Shown here: piece by piece, positions 1-7,833 of the stretch | How positions within the stretch are numbered: position 1 is the first letter of the stretch | How the letters are laid out: every line of letters begins with the position of its first letter | From: an uncultured Ignavibacteria bacterium | GTDB taxonomy: Bacteria > Bacteroidota > Ignavibacteria > Ignavibacteriales > Ignavibacteriaceae | Assembly (NCBI GenBank): GCA_937996765.1 | Contig: CALKUG010000387.1 | Span: forward strand, 1 to 14,439 | Length of the DNA: 14,439 nt | Direction of reading: 5' to 3' | Notes under the pieces: model-generated | The model's database searches: none | Told to the model about the DNA's origin: nothing | What the model saw: only the letters and a program-made list of their open reading frames with translations | Translations under genes and position numbers: made by a program

Positions 1-1
1 A

Positions 2-712
2 TGCGAAAATGAAGTTGAATCAGCCAAGAGAATTCTTGATAATTCTAGGCTCGCTTATACATACCTTTGGCAAGAGGATAATAAAATTAGAAAAAACGAA
101 GCCCTCAATAAATCTATTTCCGTTTCTTCGGCTGATTATATAATTTTTATTGATGCTGATTGCATTCCGCATCCAAGTTTTGTGGAAGAACACGTTACTA
201 ATAGTTCACAAACAACCATTCTCACCGGTAGAAGAGTTAATCTGCCTGAAATGTTTTCGAAAGCGCTAACCCCAAGCTTGATAAGTGTGGGGTTTTTAGA
301 AAAGAGTATTCCGGCACTTCTGCTCAAAGGACTTTCCGGAGAAGGCAAAGATGCCGAAAAAGGCTTCTATTTTAGAAATAAAATGTTGCGAAGTACATTT
401 AATAAAAAGCAACGCGGAATTTTAGGATGCAATTTTTCGTTATACCGAAAAGGGCTTTTGGATTGCAATGGTTTTGACGAGCGATACCAAGCTCCTTCGG
501 TTGGTGAAGATACGGATATTGAGTTTCGACTTAGAGGTCTTGGATACACAGTGCAATCTTTGAACAACATCGCTGTGCAGTATCATTTATACCATAAACA
601 GCAGACATTTCCGCAGAAAAATTTAGATTTATTTGAAACAGTTAAACAGTCCAAACAATACGTTACTCAGTTTGGGATTGTAAAGGAAAAAAAAGATGAA
701 AACTTGGCTTAA
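2..712 (+). CDS. Family 2 glycosyltransferase, 5'-truncated by window edge
   Basis: The frame is open from the first bases of the window to a TAA at 710-712, giving 236 codons with the N-terminus missing. A GTG at 182 is an internal valine, because the conserved fold continues upstream of it. Visible landmarks, counted from the first complete codon, are a DAD nucleotide-sugar/metal-binding motif at residues 51-53 preceded by the hydrophobic strand YIIFI, a GCNFSLYRK segment near 142-150, a GFDERY segment near 158-163, and an acidic GEDTD near 168-172. This layout is typical of inverting GT-A (GT2) enzymes with the C-terminal galactosyltransferase-like part. It would transfer a sugar from an NDP-sugar, probably in cell-surface polysaccharide or glycolipid synthesis; the substrate cannot be read from sequence. 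No membrane segment is visible in the part present. It overlaps the next gene by 17 nt, suggesting co-transcription. Confidence 0.88.
   Translation, partial: CENEVESAKRILDNSRLAYTYLWQEDNKIRKNEALNKSISVSSADYIIFIDADCIPHPSFVEEHVTNSSQTTILTGRRVNLPEMFSKALTPSLISVGFLEKSIPALLLKGLSGEGKDAEKGFYFRNKMLRSTFNKKQRGILGCNFSLYRKGLLDCNGFDERYQAPSVGEDTDIEFRLRGLGYTVQSLNNIAVQYHLYHKQQTFPQKNLDLFETVKQSKQYVTQFGIVKEKKDENLA
682..687 (+). promoter_or_regulatory. Ribosome binding site of the CXXCH heme-binding gene
   Basis: AAAGGA lies 8 nt before the ATG at 696, inside the last codons of the glycosyltransferase gene. It supports the start that creates the 17-nt overlap. Confidence 0.6.
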
Positions 713-1268
713 ATATAGTTTGATTGCCGTAGCAGGAATTTTTGTACTTATTCAATTTATTCCTGTCGAAAGAACAAATCCACCTGTTACAGCAAATCCA
801 CCGTGGGATTCCCCTCAAACAAAGGAACTTGCACGACGTGCTTGCTTCGATTGCCACTCCCATGAAACAAAATGGCCATGGTACTCTTATGTAGCTCCTG
901 CTTCATGGCTCGTTACAAAAGATGTAAATGAAGGCAGACAGCACTTTAATATCTCAGTTGAAAAGATGGGCGAAGCCGATGAAGCTGCCGAAGCTGTGGA
1001 AAAAGGATTTATGCCAATGTCCATATACCTCCCGCTTCATCCTGAAGCTCAATTAACCCCGGAAGAAAAACAGGCCCTTATCATTGGACTAACTAAAACA
1101 TTCGGAACTGAAAAAAGGCCAAGTACTGCAACTCCTCCTTCTCCCGAAAGCCAAATTATCTCCCCTGCTCCTGTTACAGAGCAAAGTAGAACTGATTATA
1201 AAAAACACAAAGAAGAATCTGAACGAAGTGAACATGGTGAGCACGGCGAAAAGGAGCATAAAGAATAG
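696..1268 (+). CDS. Membrane-anchored Haem_bd-type protein with one CXXCH motif
   Basis: The product has 190 residues. Residues 5-23 form one hydrophobic N-terminal segment (signal anchor or uncleaved signal peptide) after a short positive start, so the rest should lie in the periplasm. A CFDCH motif at residues 50-54 is a c-type heme attachment site and is followed by HETKWPWYSYVAPASWLV. A second conserved block, GFMPMSIYLPLHPEAQLT (104-121), follows. These are the hallmarks of the Haem_bd domain found in Bacteroidota and relatives. M106, M108 or H115 could supply the distal heme ligand (inference). Residues 138-190 are a low-complexity, Pro/Ser- then Glu/His/Lys-rich tail ending in EHGEHGEKEHKE, which looks unstructured and possibly metal-binding. 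An electron-transfer or heme-sensing role is plausible but unproven. It lies between a glycosyltransferase and a deaminase and converges with the heme operon. Confidence 0.85.
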   Translation: MKTWLKYSLIAVAGIFVLIQFIPVERTNPPVTANPPWDSPQTKELARRACFDCHSHETKWPWYSYVAPASWLVTKDVNEGRQHFNISVEKMGEADEAAEAVEKGFMPMSIYLPLHPEAQLTPEEKQALIIGLTKTFGTEKRPSTATPPSPESQIISPAPVTEQSRTDYKKHKEESERSEHGEHGEKEHKE

Positions 1269-1270
1269 TT

Positions 1271-1774
1271 ATGAGCGATCACGAAAAACGTCCTTCGTGG
1301 GATGAGTATTTTTTAAAAGTTGCTATGTTAGTTTCTGAACGTGCCACTTGCCCAAGAGCCCATGTGGGAAGTGTGTTAGTAAAAGAGAAACGCATTCTTG
1401 CTTCAGGTTATAATGGTTCTATTCCTGGTGATGCCCACTGTGAAGATGACGGATGTATGGTAGTGGATAATCATTGTATAAGAACCATACACGCTGAGAT
1501 GAATGCGTTGCTGTTCTGTGCAGCACACGGTGTTTCTACAAAAGGCGCTACTGCATATATTACAACATTACCCTGTGTGAATTGTGCTAAAGCTCTGATT
1601 GGTGCAGGTATTAAAGAAGTGGTAATCTTTTCAGATTACCACGATCTTTCATCTGAAGAATTCTTTAAACGCGGTGGGGTCCCTATTCGTAGAATTGCAA
1701 TGCCGGAACGCGAGATTATCTACAATTTAGATAAATACACTTCCGCAAAAAAAATTGAAGAAACTAAGGGTTAG
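1271..1774 (+). CDS. dCMP deaminase / ComE-type cytidine deaminase family protein
   Basis: The product has 167 residues and is a zinc-dependent deoxycytidylate-type deaminase. The catalytic HAE is at residues 74-76 (His zinc ligand, Glu proton shuttle) and the PCVNC motif supplies Cys102 and Cys105. Additional Cys/His residues in the insert at 54-69 (DAHCEDDGC, HC) match the extra structural zinc site of dCMP deaminases. The family makes dUMP from dCMP for thymidylate synthesis; naturally competent Firmicutes have the homologue ComEB. Length is normal for the family. The ATG lies 2 nt after the previous stop. AAGGAG at 1251-1256 is the nearest Shine-Dalgarno-like sequence but is rather far away (14 nt). 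Its TAG stop lies inside a hairpin shared with the convergent hemL end. No competence genes are visible, so a nucleotide-metabolism role is preferred. Confidence 0.93.
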   Translation: MSDHEKRPSWDEYFLKVAMLVSERATCPRAHVGSVLVKEKRILASGYNGSIPGDAHCEDDGCMVVDNHCIRTIHAEMNALLFCAAHGVSTKGATAYITTLPCVNCAKALIGAGIKEVVIFSDYHDLSSEEFFKRGGVPIRRIAMPEREIIYNLDKYTSAKKIEETKG

Positions 1775-1792
1775 GTTCTAAACCAAACCCTT
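1766..1792. terminator. Candidate bidirectional terminator hairpin between convergent genes
   Basis: Arms 1766-1777 and 1781-1792 pair over 12 positions with a single A-A mismatch (7 bp, mismatch, 4 bp) around a 3-nt loop. Both convergent genes end within it: the deaminase stop (1772-1774) is in the left arm, and the loop is exactly the hemL stop codon. Neither strand has an immediate U-tract. On the minus strand a run of eight T follows about 10 nt later, and on the plus strand a T-run follows about 24 nt later. It may therefore be an atypical terminator or a 3'-end-stabilising stem. Confidence 0.5.
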
Positions 1793-3067
1793 TAGAGCAT
1801 TAAAATGCGCTTTAATAGTTTTTTCTAAATCTTGATCTGAGTGAGCAGTAGAAACAAATAATGCCTCGTATTGCGCCGGTGCTATATAAACACCTTGATT
1901 AAGCATCGAGTGGAAAAACTTGGCATACAGCGCAGTATCGGATGCAGTTGCTGTTTTGTATGAATTCACTTCTTGCTCGGTAAAGAACATACACATCATT
2001 GAACCCACACGATTCATTGCGTATTTTTTTCCAAGTTTCGTAAGGTTATCGGCAAAACCTTCGGCTAATAAAGCACTTTTTCTTTCCAGCTCAGTGTAAA
2101 CATTGGGATTATTTTTAAGGTAGGAGAGAACCTCAAATCCTGCTTGCATTGCTAAGGGGTTTCCACTGAGTGTACCGGCCTGATATACAGGACCAACCGG
2201 GGCAAGATGTTGCATAATTTCTTTTTTACCGCCAAAGCACCCTACAGGTAATCCGCCGCCAATAATTTTGCCAAAAGTAGTAAGGTCAGGTGTAATTCCA
2301 TAAATACTCTGTGCACCACCTGCAGCAACTCTAAATCCTGTCATTACCTCATCAAATATCAATACTATGCCCTCTTCCGAGCTTATAGCGCGTAAATACT
2401 CAAGGAAGTGTCTCTCTGCCTCAACAACACCCATATTGCCCGCAATCGGCTCAATAATAATCGCAGCAATTTCGCCTTTGTTATTCTCTATAAGGGATTG
2501 AACAGATTCAATGCTGTTAAAATCTGCTATCAACGTATCAGCCGCTGTACCTTTTGTAACTCCGGGAGAGGTTGGCATACCAAACGTAAGTGCTCCGCTA
2601 CCAGCTTTGATTAAAAAAGAATCAGCATGACCGTGGTAACAACCTTCAAATTTAATTACCTTATCTCTACCTGTGTAGCCACGAGCTAAACGAATTGCGC
2701 TCATGGTAGCTTCAGTTCCGCTATTTACCATACGAACCATTTCAATGGAAGGCACCATTGAAATAATGAGTTCAGCGACTGCAACTTCAATTGAAGTTGG
2801 AGCACCAAAACTCACACCTGTTTCTATAGCTTTATGTAAGGCATCTTTTACAACTGTAGGCGAATGTCCTAATATATGGGGTCCCCAGCTTCCGATGTAA
2901 TCAATATATTCATTTCCATCAACGTCATATACTTTAGAACCTTCACCCCTCTCAAAAAAGATGGGAGTGCCTCCCACAGATTTGAATGCACGCACGGGAC
3001 TATTAACACCGCCGGGAATAACTTCTTTTGCCTGTTCGAATAATTTTTCACTTGTTGAAATATTCAT
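1778..3067 (-). CDS. hemL: Glutamate-1-semialdehyde 2,1-aminomutase
   Basis: The product has 429 residues, the usual length for this PLP-dependent class III aminotransferase fold enzyme. It converts glutamate-1-semialdehyde, made by HemA, to 5-aminolevulinate in the cytoplasm. Clear landmarks are the N-terminal AKEVIPGGVNSPVRAF (13-28), MVNSGTEATMSAIRLARG (113-130), the PLP-contacting FDEVMTGFR (238-246), and the Schiff-base lysine K267 in TTFGKIIGGGLPVG. The ATG lies 13 nt after the hemB stop with only a weak purine-rich leader, so it may depend on translation from upstream. It is the last gene of the heme series, and its TAG sits in the loop of the terminal hairpin. Although HemL works immediately after HemA, its gene is at the opposite end of the cluster. 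Confidence 0.98.
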   Translation of the reverse strand: MNISTSEKLFEQAKEVIPGGVNSPVRAFKSVGGTPIFFERGEGSKVYDVDGNEYIDYIGSWGPHILGHSPTVVKDALHKAIETGVSFGAPTSIEVAVAELIISMVPSIEMVRMVNSGTEATMSAIRLARGYTGRDKVIKFEGCYHGHADSFLIKAGSGALTFGMPTSPGVTKGTAADTLIADFNSIESVQSLIENNKGEIAAIIIEPIAGNMGVVEAERHFLEYLRAISSEEGIVLIFDEVMTGFRVAAGGAQSIYGITPDLTTFGKIIGGGLPVGCFGGKKEIMQHLAPVGPVYQAGTLSGNPLAMQAGFEVLSYLKNNPNVYTELERKSALLAEGFADNLTKLGKKYAMNRVGSMMCMFFTEQEVNSYKTATASDTALYAKFFHSMLNQGVYIAPAQYEALFVSTAHSDQDLEKTIKAHFNALKGLV

Positions 3068-3080
3068 TGCTCTAAAACCA

Positions 3081-4055
3081 TTATTTTAATAATCGAGTAG
3101 CTTCTTTAGCGAAGTACGTTAAAATCATATCAGCACCTGCACGTTTGATTCCAAGTAATGATTCAAACATTACCCTTGGCTCATCAATCCAACCGTTTAA
3201 ACCTGCTGCTTTTATCATTGCATATTCCCCGCTCACCTGATATGCAGCAATTGGGTAACCGGTTTCTTCTTTCACTTTTGCAATTACATCCAAATATGCA
3301 CCTGCAGGTTTCACCATAATAATATCAGCGCCTTCATCAACATCACTCACAGCTTCGCGAATTGCTTCTTCCACGTTTGCGGGATCCATTTGATGTGATT
3401 TCCTATCGCCAAATGCAGGGGCTGATTCAGCCGCATCGCGAAAAGGCCCGTAAAATCCTGAAGCATATTTAACTGCATAGCTCATAATGGGAATATGTGA
3501 AAATCCCTTATAATCTAGTGCCTTGCGAATTGAGATTATTCTACCATCCATCATATCCGAAGGGGCAATCATATCTGCACCTGCTTCGGCATGAGATACC
3601 GCTTCTTTTGCAAGAACGGTTACGGTCTCATCATTCAGAATTGTTTCGCCATCCAATAACCCGCAATGCCCGTGTGAAGTATATTCACACAAACATACAT
3701 CAGTAATTACCACCAAACCCGGCACTGCTTTTTTTATAGCTCTAACGGCTTGTTGCACAATACCTTGCGGGTGATAGGCACCGGTTCCGAGTTCATCTTT
3801 ATGTTCAGGGATGCCAAACAAAATAACCGCTGGTATGCCCAAATCGTAAACTTCTTTACATTCTTCTACTACAACATCTACCGACATTTGGAAAACACCT
3901 GGCATTGACCTCACTTCTTTTTTGAAAGAAGAACCGGGTACTACAAAAAGAGGGTAAATAAAATCTTTTGGAGTGAGTAATGTCTCTCTAACCATATCGC
4001 GAACCCCTGAGTTATATCTGAGCCGGCGAAGACGTTTAAGGGGATACATTGCCAT
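3081..4055 (-). CDS. hemB: Porphobilinogen synthase (5-aminolevulinate dehydratase)
   Basis: The product has 324 residues and condenses two 5-aminolevulinate molecules to porphobilinogen. It has both active-site lysines, K196 in MSYAVKYASGFYGPF and K249 in IIMVKPAGAYLD. It also has the cysteine-rich zinc site of zinc-dependent HemB, C121, C123 and C131 in DVCLCEYTSHGHCG. Magnesium-type enzymes replace these cysteines, so a catalytic zinc is inferred. The N-terminal RLRRLRYNSGVRDMVRET is typical. The chosen ATG (4055) has AAAAGG 8 nt upstream, which favours it over the ATG two codons further in. The gap to hemY is 20 nt. Confidence 0.98.
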   Translation of the reverse strand: MAMYPLKRLRRLRYNSGVRDMVRETLLTPKDFIYPLFVVPGSSFKKEVRSMPGVFQMSVDVVVEECKEVYDLGIPAVILFGIPEHKDELGTGAYHPQGIVQQAVRAIKKAVPGLVVITDVCLCEYTSHGHCGLLDGETILNDETVTVLAKEAVSHAEAGADMIAPSDMMDGRIISIRKALDYKGFSHIPIMSYAVKYASGFYGPFRDAAESAPAFGDRKSHQMDPANVEEAIREAVSDVDEGADIIMVKPAGAYLDVIAKVKEETGYPIAAYQVSGEYAMIKAAGLNGWIDEPRVMFESLLGIKRAGADMILTYFAKEATRLLK

Positions 4056-4063
4056 GAGTACAA

Positions 4064-4069
4064 CCTTTT
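4064..4069 (-). promoter_or_regulatory. Ribosome binding site of hemB
   Basis: On the minus strand AAAAGG lies 8 nt before the ATG at 4055, in the hemY-hemB gap. This spacing selects the first of two nearby ATG codons. Confidence 0.55.
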
Positions 4070-4075
4070 ATAAAA

Positions 4076-5464
4076 TTAATTTTGAAATTCCGTGTGTATC
4101 TTTTCGGATAGAGCATGCGAGTTCATAAAACAATCTCCCAAAGCTATACCGCCTCTGTAATTACCTGTAAGGTAAAATCCGGGAAAACGTTTTTCAATGT
4201 TCACAAAATAATCTTCGTGCGCTCTATGTCCGATATTGTACTGTGGAATCGCGTTTTTCCACAACTTTGCCCCAATAGTTTGAGGCATCTCTTCAATACC
4301 CATTATTTCATTAAACTCTTTAACAACAATTTTTGTAAGTTCTTCTTTTTCTACAGCCATTATATTGGTGTTTCTTGCACCGCCAACAAAAAGAGTAAAA
4401 AGTACTGAGCCATCAGGCGCTCGATTGGGGAATAAGGAACTACTCCAAATTGCACCTAAAAAGTGTTTCTTTTCACTATTGGGAATCAAAAATCCGAATC
4501 CATCCAAATGTCGCTTGATAGCTTCAGCACGATAAGCTAAGGGCATAACAATCACAGGCGGATAGCATATTTCACGCAAGTGGCGTTGTAACTCTGCATC
4601 AATATCACTTACCAAGGATTCTACACTGTATGAAGGAGAAGCTAACACAAGTATATCACAATCCTGCTTAACGTAAACTCCATCTTCGAGATACATAATC
4701 TTATATCCGTTATCAGATTTTAAGACTTTTTCTACCTCAACACCAAAGTGTATCTTGTTTTTTAATCGATATTCAAGGGCAGCGGCAATAGTATGCATTC
4801 CTCGTTTGAATGAGAACATTTTAGCAGTACTTTTGGATTGCTCACTTCTCTTTTTACGCTCTTTTGCTCCGAGAATTAATCCTTTTACTAACCCACCATA
4901 TTTTTCTTCGAGAGCGTAGAGTTTAGGAAAAGCTGATTTAACACTAAGCATCCACGGATCGCCTGCCGAAATACCTGATACAAACGGATCTATTGCGTAA
5001 TCTAATATTTCCCTACCTAATCGCCTTGTAACAAACTGAGCAACGCTCATTGAATATCCCTCAGTGCTGGGAGGTATAAATGGTTCTAACAACAAACGTA
5101 GTTTCGCTTTATTAGAAAATAGCTTGGTACTAATCAGTTCTTTGGGATTAAGTGGCAACGGAATTAGCTCGCCATTTTTAAGTATGTATCTTTTGTTTGC
5201 GTTTTCATTTGCGTAAACAAACTCTTCTTCAACACCAAGGTCTCTGCATATTTCACGTATCAATGGAGTTGTTTCCAATCCTGAATTTGGTCCTAAATCT
5301 AAAATAAAACCATCTTTAGGCTGGGTATCCATTGTTCCGCCGGCATGGGTTTCTTTTTCATAAACCTCTACCTCGAAGCCCTTTTTATCGAGATAGTATG
5401 CAGCTACAAGTCCCGAAATTCCGGCACCGACTATAATTACTTTTTGTCTGTTTTTAGAATCCAT
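4076..5464 (-). CDS. hemY: Protoporphyrinogen oxidase, oxygen-dependent HemY type
   Basis: The product has 462 residues, the normal length of the FAD-containing HemY/PPOX family. This family oxidises protoporphyrinogen IX to protoporphyrin IX with O2. The N-terminus has the dinucleotide-binding GAGISGL (13-19) with an acidic residue at the end of strand 2 (E36), then GGTMDT and DLGPNSGLE (56-64). The C-terminus has the second FAD-contacting block, FYLTGNYRGGIALGDC (about 430-445). This is neither the short flavodoxin-like HemG nor the membrane HemJ type. Its ATG overlaps the hemH end by 11 nt, so translation is probably coupled. There is no signal peptide; the family is usually membrane-associated through a substrate-domain surface. 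A coproporphyrinogen oxidase role, as in the Firmicutes HemY branch, is less likely because HemN and a separate protoporphyrin route are encoded next door. Confidence 0.95.
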   Translation of the reverse strand: MDSKNRQKVIIVGAGISGLVAAYYLDKKGFEVEVYEKETHAGGTMDTQPKDGFILDLGPNSGLETTPLIREICRDLGVEEEFVYANENANKRYILKNGELIPLPLNPKELISTKLFSNKAKLRLLLEPFIPPSTEGYSMSVAQFVTRRLGREILDYAIDPFVSGISAGDPWMLSVKSAFPKLYALEEKYGGLVKGLILGAKERKKRSEQSKSTAKMFSFKRGMHTIAAALEYRLKNKIHFGVEVEKVLKSDNGYKIMYLEDGVYVKQDCDILVLASPSYSVESLVSDIDAELQRHLREICYPPVIVMPLAYRAEAIKRHLDGFGFLIPNSEKKHFLGAIWSSSLFPNRAPDGSVLFTLFVGGARNTNIMAVEKEELTKIVVKEFNEIMGIEEMPQTIGAKLWKNAIPQYNIGHRAHEDYFVNIEKRFPGFYLTGNYRGGIALGDCFMNSHALSEKIHTEFQN

Positions 5465-6455
5465 TGAGGTCCAAATGCTTTGTCTTGTCGCTAATTAACT
5501 CGGCAAGTAAATTTATAAATAATGGAGATTCATTTAATCCTTCCATTATGGTATAATACTGAATTTTGCTTTCATCTGCAACTTCTCGGTATTCAATATT
5601 TAACTCGAATAGAGTTTCGATATGGTCGCTGACAAAACTAATAGGTATTACAAAAATGCTGGTATATCCTTCTTCCGAAAGCTCCTTTAATGTTTCCTCT
5701 GTTGAGGGTTCGAGCCATTTAACAGGACCCACCTTGCTTTGGTATGATATGCCATACTTAAAATCGTTATTTCTGAAATTCATGATCTCCTTAACCGAGG
5801 CAATTATTTGCTCTTGATAGGGATCGCCGTTTTTTATAATACTCTCAGGGGTGCTATGAGCACTAAAAAGTAAATATGTATTTTCTCGAACCTCCACTGG
5901 GAGTTTCGCTAATCCGCTTTCAATTCTATCGTTAATAGCTTTTAGATAAAGTGGATGTGTATAGTATGACTCCACATAAACTGTTTTAGTTGCTATGTGT
6001 TCCTGTCTTACACTTTCCCGTTTCCATTCATTTAGCGAACTACCTGTGGTTACAATCGAATAATGAGGATAAAGCGGTAACAGAATTACTTCATCAAAAT
6101 TTTGCCCCTTCATTTGCATTATTGTTTCGCAAGTAAATGGTTTCCAATAGCGCATAGCAACAAGAACCGTAAACTCCGTTTCACCATCAGATATTTTATT
6201 CAAATGTTCTTGCAGAAGATTCTTTTGAATTTCGGTATATACTCCAATGGGTGAACGCCCGCCTATTTGTGCATAACTCTTTTTTACTTTTGGAGAACGC
6301 AAGGTTGCAATCAGCCATGCAAGTTGTTTTTGCAAAAATGGGATGTTGAATATATCGGGGTCGCTAAACAAATTTAGCAAAAAAGGACGTACGGCTGTTA
6401 GGGAGTCAGGACCACCTAAATTCATCAATACAATAGCTATTCTTTTTTTATTCAC
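5454..6455 (-). CDS. hemH: Ferrochelatase (GTG start)
   Basis: The product has 333 residues and inserts Fe2+ into protoporphyrin IX to form protoheme. Typical blocks are the start IAIVLMNLGGPDS, GGRSPIG (65-71), the catalytic histidine H200 in LLFSAHSTPESI, and the active-site glutamate E280 in SFVSDHIETLFELNIEY. The start codon is GTG at 6455-6453; its first base is the last base of the hemN TAG (a TAGTG overlap). AAGGA lies 7 nt upstream. These support this start, since the conserved N-terminus begins immediately. No C-terminal membrane anchor is visible. The gene sits between hemN and hemY although its reaction comes last, so gene order does not follow the pathway. Confidence 0.97.
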   Translation of the reverse strand: MNKKRIAIVLMNLGGPDSLTAVRPFLLNLFSDPDIFNIPFLQKQLAWLIATLRSPKVKKSYAQIGGRSPIGVYTEIQKNLLQEHLNKISDGETEFTVLVAMRYWKPFTCETIMQMKGQNFDEVILLPLYPHYSIVTTGSSLNEWKRESVRQEHIATKTVYVESYYTHPLYLKAINDRIESGLAKLPVEVRENTYLLFSAHSTPESIIKNGDPYQEQIIASVKEIMNFRNNDFKYGISYQSKVGPVKWLEPSTEETLKELSEEGYTSIFVIPISFVSDHIETLFELNIEYREVADESKIQYYTIMEGLNESPLFINLLAELISDKTKHLDLNGF

Positions 6456-7831
6456 TAAACAGTCCTTGAATATCTTCCATCAGTTTCTTTAGCCCCTGTG
6501 TAGCCATCAAATAGTACGGCAATATTACGAACCAACAATCTTCCTTTATCTGTAACCGTAAAACCATCATCGTTTACTACCACCAATCCATCGGAATTTA
6601 ACTCTTGCAGCGATTGAACACTTGATGCAAAATGTTCCTTAAAATCTATGCTGTATTTGGTTGAGAACGCACTGTACGAGAGTTGAAAATCGCACATAAT
6701 GCTCATAATAACATCTCTCCTGAATACATCTTCATCTGTTAAATGGTAACCCTTTAATACAGGAATTTTACCCGTATCCAAAATTTCATAGTATTCCTTC
6801 TCCGTTTTTGCATTCTGTGCATAATAAGAACCAAATTGACTAATACCTGTTATTCCAAAGGCAATCAAATCAGTTCCGCGATGCGTACTGTAACCTTGGA
6901 AGTTGCGATACAGTTTATTCTCTTTTAGTGCAATGGCAAGTTCATCGTTTGGTTTTGCAAAGTGATCCATTCCAATAAACACATAATCCGTTGAAGAGAG
7001 CCGCTCGATAGTCTGTTGCAAAATGTTCAATTTTGTATCAGCCGAAGGGAGTGTTTCTTGTTTGATGAGATTCATGTGCTTCTTCATCCACGGCACATAA
7101 GCAAAATTGAATAATGCTATTCTATCAGGCGACAGATTAATTATTTTGTCGAGTGTATCAGAGAATGTTTCAACCGATTGATGTGGCAATCCATACATCA
7201 AATCCAAGTTGATACTCATAAATTCAAGTTCACGCACCCATTGAACAGCTTGCGCTGTTAACTCTTCGGATTGGATTCTGTTTACAGCTTCCTGAGTTTG
7301 ATAATTGAAATCTTGAACACCCATTGAAAGCCGATTGAATCCAACTTCCTTTAATGCTTCAAGATGTGCTTTTGTTAATCCCCGCGGATCAATTTCGCAA
7401 CCAAGTTCTGCATCTTTTGCAATTTCAAAATTATCCCGAATAAATAATCCAAGGTCTATAATTTCATCAGGAGTTAAATGTGTTGGTGTGCCTCCACCCC
7501 AATGAATTTGAGTAGTAGCTAAATTATTACTTCTCAGTTTCTTAAATAATTCAATCTCTTTCTTGAGATAGGAAATATAAGTTGATACCCGTTCCCTACT
7601 GCGTGTAATTACCATATTGCAACCACAGAAATAACAAAGAGTGTCACAAAATGGTAAATGAAAATAAAGGGAGAGCGGGTTGCTCTTTAAACCTAAATCG
7701 GTTGTCTCAAGCGCTTTGAAATAATCTGCATGCGAAAAATCCTCACTGAAGTGCAATGCAGTTGGGTAGCTGGTATAACGAGGACCCGGTTTATCGTACT
7801 TGGTTATTAGGGTTCTATCAAATTCAATCAT
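6455..7831 (-). CDS. hemN: Oxygen-independent coproporphyrinogen III dehydrogenase
   Basis: The product has 458 residues and is a radical-SAM enzyme that decarboxylates two propionates of coproporphyrinogen III to give protoporphyrinogen IX without O2. Cys62, Cys66, Cys69 and Cys71 form the HemN-type CxxxCxxCxC cluster motif (CDTLCYFCGC). The N-terminal KYDKPGPRYTSYPTA (11-25) and the SAM-binding WGGGTPTHLT (111-120) are characteristic of genuine HemN. HemW and other HemN-like heme chaperones are shorter and lack the PGPRYTSYP lead. The C-terminal HemN domain is present (QGYSTHRGTDLIAFG onward). The ATG is 2 nt after the hemE stop, and the TAG overlaps the hemH GTG by one base. No oxygen-dependent HemF is visible in the window. 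Confidence 0.97.
   Translation of the reverse strand: MIEFDRTLITKYDKPGPRYTSYPTALHFSEDFSHADYFKALETTDLGLKSNPLSLYFHLPFCDTLCYFCGCNMVITRSRERVSTYISYLKKEIELFKKLRSNNLATTQIHWGGGTPTHLTPDEIIDLGLFIRDNFEIAKDAELGCEIDPRGLTKAHLEALKEVGFNRLSMGVQDFNYQTQEAVNRIQSEELTAQAVQWVRELEFMSINLDLMYGLPHQSVETFSDTLDKIINLSPDRIALFNFAYVPWMKKHMNLIKQETLPSADTKLNILQQTIERLSSTDYVFIGMDHFAKPNDELAIALKENKLYRNFQGYSTHRGTDLIAFGITGISQFGSYYAQNAKTEKEYYEILDTGKIPVLKGYHLTDEDVFRRDVIMSIMCDFQLSYSAFSTKYSIDFKEHFASSVQSLQELNSDGLVVVNDDGFTVTDKGRLLVRNIAVLFDGYTGAKETDGRYSRTV
6463..6467 (-). promoter_or_regulatory. Ribosome binding site of hemH
   Basis: AAGGA on the minus strand, inside the end of hemN, lies 7 nt before the GTG at 6455. It supports the non-ATG start of hemH. 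Confidence 0.55.
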
Positions 7832-7833
7832 TA

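Noticed and set aside
182..712. A complete 176-residue protein starting at the GTG at 182
   Set aside because: The frame stays open upstream to position 2 and encodes the glycosyltransferase DAD motif and preceding strand, so the GTG is an internal valine.
4115..4408. Plus-strand open frame antisense to hemY
   Set aside because: It lies wholly within a strongly conserved gene, encodes a low-complexity product without a recognisable domain, and has no convincing start context.
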